Shown here piece after piece: positions 59,747 through 64,000 of a stretch of DNA of 64,000 bases. Origin of the DNA: Buddleja alternifolia (Eukaryota > Streptophyta > Magnoliopsida > Lamiales > Scrophulariaceae); assembly GCA_019426215.1 (NCBI GenBank), contig CM033408.1, forward strand, positions 21,272,375 to 21,336,374, given 5' to 3'. The position numbers and the translations under genes are program-made. How positions within the stretch are numbered: position 1 is the stretch's first letter; each line of letters opens with the position of its first letter. Below the pieces are notes generated by a model. That model had not been told where the DNA came from, searched no databases, and saw nothing but the letters and a program-made list of their open reading frames with translations.

Positions 59747-60648
59747 TAAAGCCATGGGTAAATTATACAATATTATATTGCAGGTAAAAGAGCAAATGAA
59801 GAATGGGCAAATACCACTAGAAAAATTTGTGATCATAAAGACACTAACTAAACCACCTGAAGCATATCCTGGCGGCAGAAATCAACCTCATGTAGAAGTA
59901 AGATCATAACATAACGAATAATCCATATTGTTTCATTTCATCTTCCATTTATTAAATTTGTACTTTTTTGGTTATTTAGGTAGCACTTAGACTGAAGAGA
60001 AATGGCTATGTGACCGGTTGTTCTGCTGGGGACACAGTACCGTATATCATCTGCTGTGAGCAGGTTTGCAACATTAAATGTTTTCATCTTCTTTGTTTGC
60101 CCTTCTTGGTAATGTAGATGAGCATGCTGGTCTCTTCCTATAGTCTTTATATAAAATGTTAGTACAGGATAACTTGTTGCATGTATTTTAACAGGGAAAT
60201 TGTTCAACTACCTCTGTGGGAATTAGCCAGCGGGCAAGACATCCTGCTGAACTCGAAAAAGACAATGGAAACTGGATAATTGATAGTGACTATTACTTGG
60301 CACAACAGGTATGTATTTTTCTTGCCTAACTTTAATAATAGAATGTGTTATTGGTTCCTTTGTTTCGTACTGCTCAAAACCTTAACCAAATGCCATGCAG
60401 ATTCATCCGGTGATATCACGTCTATGTGCGTCAATTCAGGGGACAAGTCCAGCGCGTTTAGCAGATTGTTTGGGACTTGACTCATCAAAGGTAAATGACC
60501 TCTATCTCCCCCTCTCATTTACATATATGGTTATGGCATGCTTAACTGACCATTCAATCTTCATTTCTCAGTTCCAGAATAAATCAAGTGATTCTATCAG
60601 CAATGATCCTTCTAGCTCGCTGTTATTTACAGTAGATGATGAGGAGAG
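45486..60648 (+). CDS. POLA1: DNA polymerase alpha catalytic subunit, exons 1-26 (C-terminus beyond window)
   Basis: Extends RNA primers at replication origins and lagging-strand starts, as the large subunit of the nuclear polymerase alpha-primase complex (ICU2 in Arabidopsis). Exons: 45486-46634, 47062-47349, 47426-47509, 47670-47744, 47943-48007, 48452-48542, 48633-48821, 49236-49390, 49530-49644, 49990-50169, 50248-50361, 50875-50994, 51091-51405, 52247-52339, 53124-53242, 53332-53404, 53503-53559, 53663-53755, 58962-59084, 59175-59272, 59386-59431, 59784-59897, 59980-60063, 60195-60308, 60401-60490, 60572-60648. Phases agree throughout: 1373 codons. The N-terminal domain ([15 protein letters not shown]) is near residues 40-60, a basic run ERRRRRRAN near 175, the exonuclease-like fold [12 protein letters not shown] near 712, region [12 protein letters not shown] near 970, region [16 protein letters not shown] near 1045, YGDTDS near 1098 and KKKKYAA near 1150. 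The zinc-finger end (about 10 percent) is missing. Start: ATG at 45486 precedes the conserved N-terminal domain. Confidence 0.96.
51470..52199. mobile_element. Long-TIR (Mutator-type) element in polymerase intron 13
   Basis: The left arm TGAGAAAAATCCATATGCCC and the inverted right arm GAGATAAATACATTTGACCC are followed inward by matching CCTCTGTGATAAACG, AATTATCAATAAAC and more, about 90 bases. The flanks are TGAAATTAT (51461-51469) and TAAAATTAT (52200-52208), a 9-base duplication with one mismatch. Part of the interior is GC- and purine-rich (51590-51780) and produces spurious open frames. Splice sites of the intron are untouched. Confidence 0.8.
53892..55880 (+). pseudogene. LINE reverse transcriptase, inactive
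   Basis: One frame contains [32 protein letters not shown] and [13 protein letters not shown], with a TGA at 54486. The catalytic FADD motif reads FAYY: the two aspartate codons have become TAT TAT at 54760-54765. After frame changes, [45 protein letters not shown] and [18 protein letters not shown] follow in the expected order. It cannot have activity. Confidence 0.9.
55888..57808 (-). mobile_element. Copia fragment with one LTR end and one internal end, duplication GTAAC
   Basis: The minus strand runs from the middle of pol to the LTR: reverse transcriptase (57457-56925, with [35 protein letters not shown]), RNase H (56794-56202, with [29 protein letters not shown]), polypurine tract near 56062-56070 and a short LTR from 56059 to 55888. 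GTAAC lies at 55883-55887 and 57809-57813. The right end (57771-57808) is not an LTR but a 38-base exact copy of 56141-56178. The catalytic YVDD is present but frameshifts and stops break the frame. Confidence 0.9.
57814..58677 (+). pseudogene. LINE zf-RVT and RNase H portion
   Basis: Resumes the LINE after the copia insertion. [19 protein letters not shown] is the zf-RVT motif (57870-57930). The open frame 58112-58678 is a plant-type RNase H with [26 protein letters not shown] and [11 protein letters not shown], so all four expected acidic positions are kept. A frame change lies between the two domains. The 188-codon frame is intact but lacks its own promoter or start context. Confidence 0.85.
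59711..59738. repeat. (TA)n microsatellite in a polymerase intron
   Basis: An alternating TA run of about 28 bases, between exons 59386-59431 and 59784-59897. Confidence 0.95.
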
Positions 60649-61264
60649 GTATTCTTTTTTATATAAAACTGATTCTTTTCATCTGTATATGTGTGTGTGT
60701 GTGTGTTATATATGAGAAAATTACAAAAAGTCCCCCTTAGTTAAGTGCATATCAAAAAAAATTACACAAACCACCCCTGTTAGAGCGTAGGCCCTTACAA
60801 AAACACCCACTCTGACTTGTTTCAGGCCGAAATTTGCTCATGTCAGCGGTAAAAAGATGTGATAATCCCATTTACCCTTGGTCTAATCTGATCCTATATG
60901 GTCAAATTTAGATGACCAAAATAGCCCAGGGGTGTTTATGTAATAAATCTACTAACTAAATTCAAATTGCTTTATTTTCTTTCTTACTTTAAATATAGTT
61001 AATCTATTATTATTCAACTAAAATAAAATATGTATATTCTAATAATTAATTCCTAAATAATGGAACTAATAATATATTTTACTTGAATAATTATTTGACT
61101 AATATAAAATTATATATACTAATAATTAATGTCATATAAACGGACAAAGATATTTCAAAATCTTTAAATAATTCAATAAATAATCAAATCATTCATTTAG
61201 TTAATTTGATTTAATAATTGATATATGCATTATCAAATAATTAAAATTGAATAATTTTTATTTA
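60649..61264 (+). other. Start of the last visible polymerase intron
   Basis: Begins at the donor GTATTC after exon 60572-60648, then a (GT)n run at about 60690-60705. Sequence from 60713 (AGTCCCCCTTAGTTAAG, CAAACCACCCCTG) resembles the end of another long-TIR element, but I could not find its partner arm. The rest is AT-rich. Confidence 0.5.
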
Positions 61265-61274
61265 TTTAACAATA

Positions 61275-62077
61275 GGGAAAATTTCAATTTTTGTCCTTCA
61301 CTTATACACCAATTTCGTTTTTGGTCCCCCAAATTTCGCACTCATCTAATTGACCCTTAAGTTATCTCGACTTCATCAATTTTGGTCCCTCTGTCAACTC
61401 CTACGTCCAATAGTTAATGGAGGGCCAATTTTCCCTCCAAAATTCACGATTTTACCAAAAAGTTGAATTCCAAATTCTTTTTCTTTAAAATCAGATATTA
61501 CCTCCAAAAAATCTCATCTTCTCCAATACCTAAACACAAAAAATGAGCTACTTATCATCTTAAAATTCTCGTTCTCACTTGCACTTTCACTTGGATTGGT
61601 TTGTGAAGCACCATTTGTTCTCCTCCTCTTGCCACAAGTCCTTTGATTGTGCCTTTGCCCACCATATTTTTTGCAATTAGTTGGCTTTCAATAATATGTT
61701 GGTGTTAGCCATGAATTATTGAAAGAAGAACGAGAAGTTGAGGTTAAAGATGATGAGTAGCTCATTTTTTGTGTTTAGGTGTTGGAGAAGATGAGATTTT
61801 TTGGCAGTAAAATCTGATTTTATAGAAAAAAAAAGCTGAAATTCGACTTTTTGGCACCATTTTTTGGGGGTAAAATCTGATTTTAAAGAAAAAGAAGCTG
61901 AAATTTGACTTTTTGGAGGGAAAATTGGCCTCCGTTAACTATGGAACGGAGGAGTTGACGGAGGGACCAAAATTCATTAAATCAAGATAACTTAGGGAAC
62001 AATTAGATGAGTGCGAAATTTAGGGGATCAAAACCGAAATTAGTGTACTAGTGAGGGACGAAAATTGAAATTTTCCC
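61275..62077. mobile_element. Long-TIR (Mutator-type) element, 803 bp, 10-bp duplication TTTAACAATA
   Basis: The left arm begins GGGAAAATTTCAATTTTTGT and the right arm ends with its inverse. Complementarity runs about 170 bases, through GGGCCAATTTTCCCTCC and its inverse. TTTAACAATA flanks both ends exactly (61265-61274 and 62078-62087). No coding content; the centre has a second, shorter complementary pair around 61540 and 61750. It lies in a polymerase intron. Confidence 0.93.
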
Positions 62078-62087
62078 TTTAACAATA

Positions 62088-63939
62088 AGATGAATACTTT
62101 AACAAAGTGAGTAATTAGTAATTAAACATTTACTATTATACCAGGGGGTATTTATATAATAAATCTAGCTTAAATGCAATTTTTTTTTCTTTTTCAAAAG
62201 TTTACTTTATTTTATTTCTGTTTATAATAACTTTATTGTATTTTACTTTAATCAATTTTTATAAAACATGTAATAGATAATTAATTTGAATTATCTGAAA
62301 CACTCAAATAATTACTTAACTAACGAGATAATAATTATTTAATATTTTTAAATTTTCAAATAATAATTTAATTATGTAAGTTTTTTGTTGAAGGTGCTAA
62401 TTAAATTATTTAACTATAATCAAATAACTATTAACAATAGATTATACTTTTTGTTAATTATATTTAAAAAATAATGCGGCGCTATTTTTTTTAATTGTAT
62501 TTAATATCTTGAAATTGAAAATCTTATAGATGATTATCAAATTATGCAATACTGAAGACAATTTTTTTTATTAGTGATAACCACGTTATCTAATCAGTAG
62601 TTACGAATTAAAAAGTAAGGAATTATAAAATAAGTTTAACTTTTTTAATTTATTTTTAGTATTTTAAATTTTCTAATTTTCAATTTTTTTTTCTATTTTC
62701 CTTTTCTTATCTCTTCCTCATCATGTCCAAAGCCGTAAATCTTCTTCTTCCTTTCCATGCCTGTCCTAACCCTCCATCTTCTTCCACGCCTTACAAAATC
62801 CAACCCTAACCCAAGTCCCCAACCACAATACATGCCGCAACACCACCACAACGAGCACCACCGCCGCCCAAAACCCGTTGCCTCCATCTCCATAACAACG
62901 ACCCGCCGCCGTATCCACAACAACGAGCCGCACAAGACCCGTCGGCTCCACCTCCTAGAACCACTTAACCGCCGCCAGAAACACCTACCTCCCAATCTCC
63001 GCCCGTCGGCACCTTTATCGTCGCTGATGTGGGTGGAAATCCGACTTTGGGCCAAGCTGGGTAGTCCAATACCATATGGGCCTAAGCCCAATGGTTTTGT
63101 GGACTTGGATCCTTCTAGAAGATGTTTTATTCAGATCTGCTTAGCTGGAAGATCTGATGACCTGACCTGCACAGAAAGGGCATCACTAATTATTGCAAGT
63201 CTGGAGATAAGATCTAATCAATTACAAAACTTACCATATATAGAAATGTGGTGATCAAGCCTACGATCTTATATATTTACCATTTATACCTGATTGAATA
63301 TAGTCCAAAATAGATAGATCATGATTAATCCTTACTACCAAATGTATATTTAGTATAGTTGACTTATCCTTTTCAACCCCCCCCCCCCCCAACTCCTACA
63401 ATGAATAAAGGATCAAACTATTCTACCCCCGTGGACGTAGGTCTGATTTTGGACCGAACCACATACATCTTGTGTTCATTTACTTTATATTCGTGCTTTA
63501 TATTATATCTTCATATATTATATTGCATATATTTATTGGTGTGAAACCTACACACATCTGTCGCCATCATCGACACCTACCTCCAAATCTCCTCCGCCCG
63601 CCGCCATCATTTCACCATATCCGCCGTCGAAGACACCTACCTCTACCAAAACCGTTGCTTGCCACCACTATTCTACTCAGATCAGCCGTCTACCACCACC
63701 CTTCACCAAAACCGCCTCTTGCCACCACCATTTTCACACGATCCACCACCCTTCACTCAAATATGCCGCCTGCCACCAACACACCCTTTCACCCTAAAGC
63801 CATCGCCTCCAACACCCACCTGCAACACCGACGCCACCTTCGTTCACCTTGCCGGAACCTTAGCTGTCGTGTAGTGTCCTTGTTAGCTTGTGTAGATGAT
63901 GTGAAATGTACCTGTGTATTTCTAATATGTGTGTATAAG

Positions 63940-63973
<34 letters not shown>

Positions 63974-64000
63974 TAAAGGGTATTTTGGTCCATTGATGGA
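62088..64000 (+). other. Intron DNA with GC-rich, proline-codon-like blocks; no exon found
   Basis: Two C-rich blocks (62750-63010 and 63560-63870, with repeated CACCACC and CCGCCG) give long frames on both strands without a recognisable domain. A C13 run is near 63381 and a TA run near 63941. The polymerase zinc-finger exon, expected to begin with a codon for Tyr or Arg after GAGAG|, was not found, so it lies beyond 64000. The blocks may belong to further elements. Confidence 0.5.

Noticed and set aside
62757..63254. 165-codon proline/histidine-rich frame in the last polymerase intron
   Set aside because: No domain, the opposite strand is equally open, and the sequence is a C-rich block. 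It looks like repeat-derived composition.
63472..63996. 174-codon frame near the window end
   Set aside because: Starts in AT-rich DNA and runs through CCACC-rich sequence and a TA microsatellite; no similarity that I recognise.

Overview
The window is nuclear DNA from a flowering plant. Introns are bounded by GT and AG, gene-free DNA is AT-rich, and retrotransposons are nested inside one another. The two host genes read as core eudicot, possibly asterid, but the species cannot be fixed from sequence alone.

Layout. Positions 1-6155 hold the last 12 exons of a PX/PH-type phospholipase D (PLD zeta) on the + strand, with both HKD catalytic motifs intact. Positions 45486-60648 hold 26 exons of the DNA polymerase alpha catalytic subunit, also on +. 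It is complete from the start codon to just before the C-terminal zinc-finger region, which lies beyond the window. Every exon junction I placed keeps the frame, so both genes look functional. The 39 kb between them is almost entirely transposable elements, and more elements sit in the polymerase introns.

The intergenic part, left to right: a copia remnant split by a hAT-type element (6.5-8.2 kb); a truncated gypsy-type LTR split by a second hAT-type element (8.2-10.1 kb); a copia solo LTR (10.96-12.50 kb); a gypsy element with LTR, gag and protease but no reverse transcriptase (12.57-17.3 kb); an inverted decayed Athila-like element (17.3-20.8 kb); unassigned DNA (20.8-22.2 kb); an internally deleted copia element with two long-TIR insertions in it (22.5-30.4 kb); two copies of a gag-truncated gypsy family (31.3-34.0 and 39.7-44.5 kb) around a 105-bp satellite and a dead hAT transposase gene; and, in the second copy, a solo LTR nested in another solo LTR. 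A third hAT-type element lies 33 bp upstream of an E2F-like site in the polymerase promoter. The polymerase introns hold two long-TIR elements and a 4.8-kb LINE with a rearranged copia fragment inside it.

Twelve insertions are framed by target-site duplications that I could read directly, so much of the insertion order can be reconstructed. The two host genes have no evident functional link: one is lipid signalling and membrane traffic, the other replication priming. The observations I find most worth checking are short family-specific palindromic 'words' iterated in several unrelated retroelements, a hairpin in copia LTRs that keeps its pairing while its sequence changes, and a copia insertion with a proper target duplication but one end made of its own 3' coding sequence.
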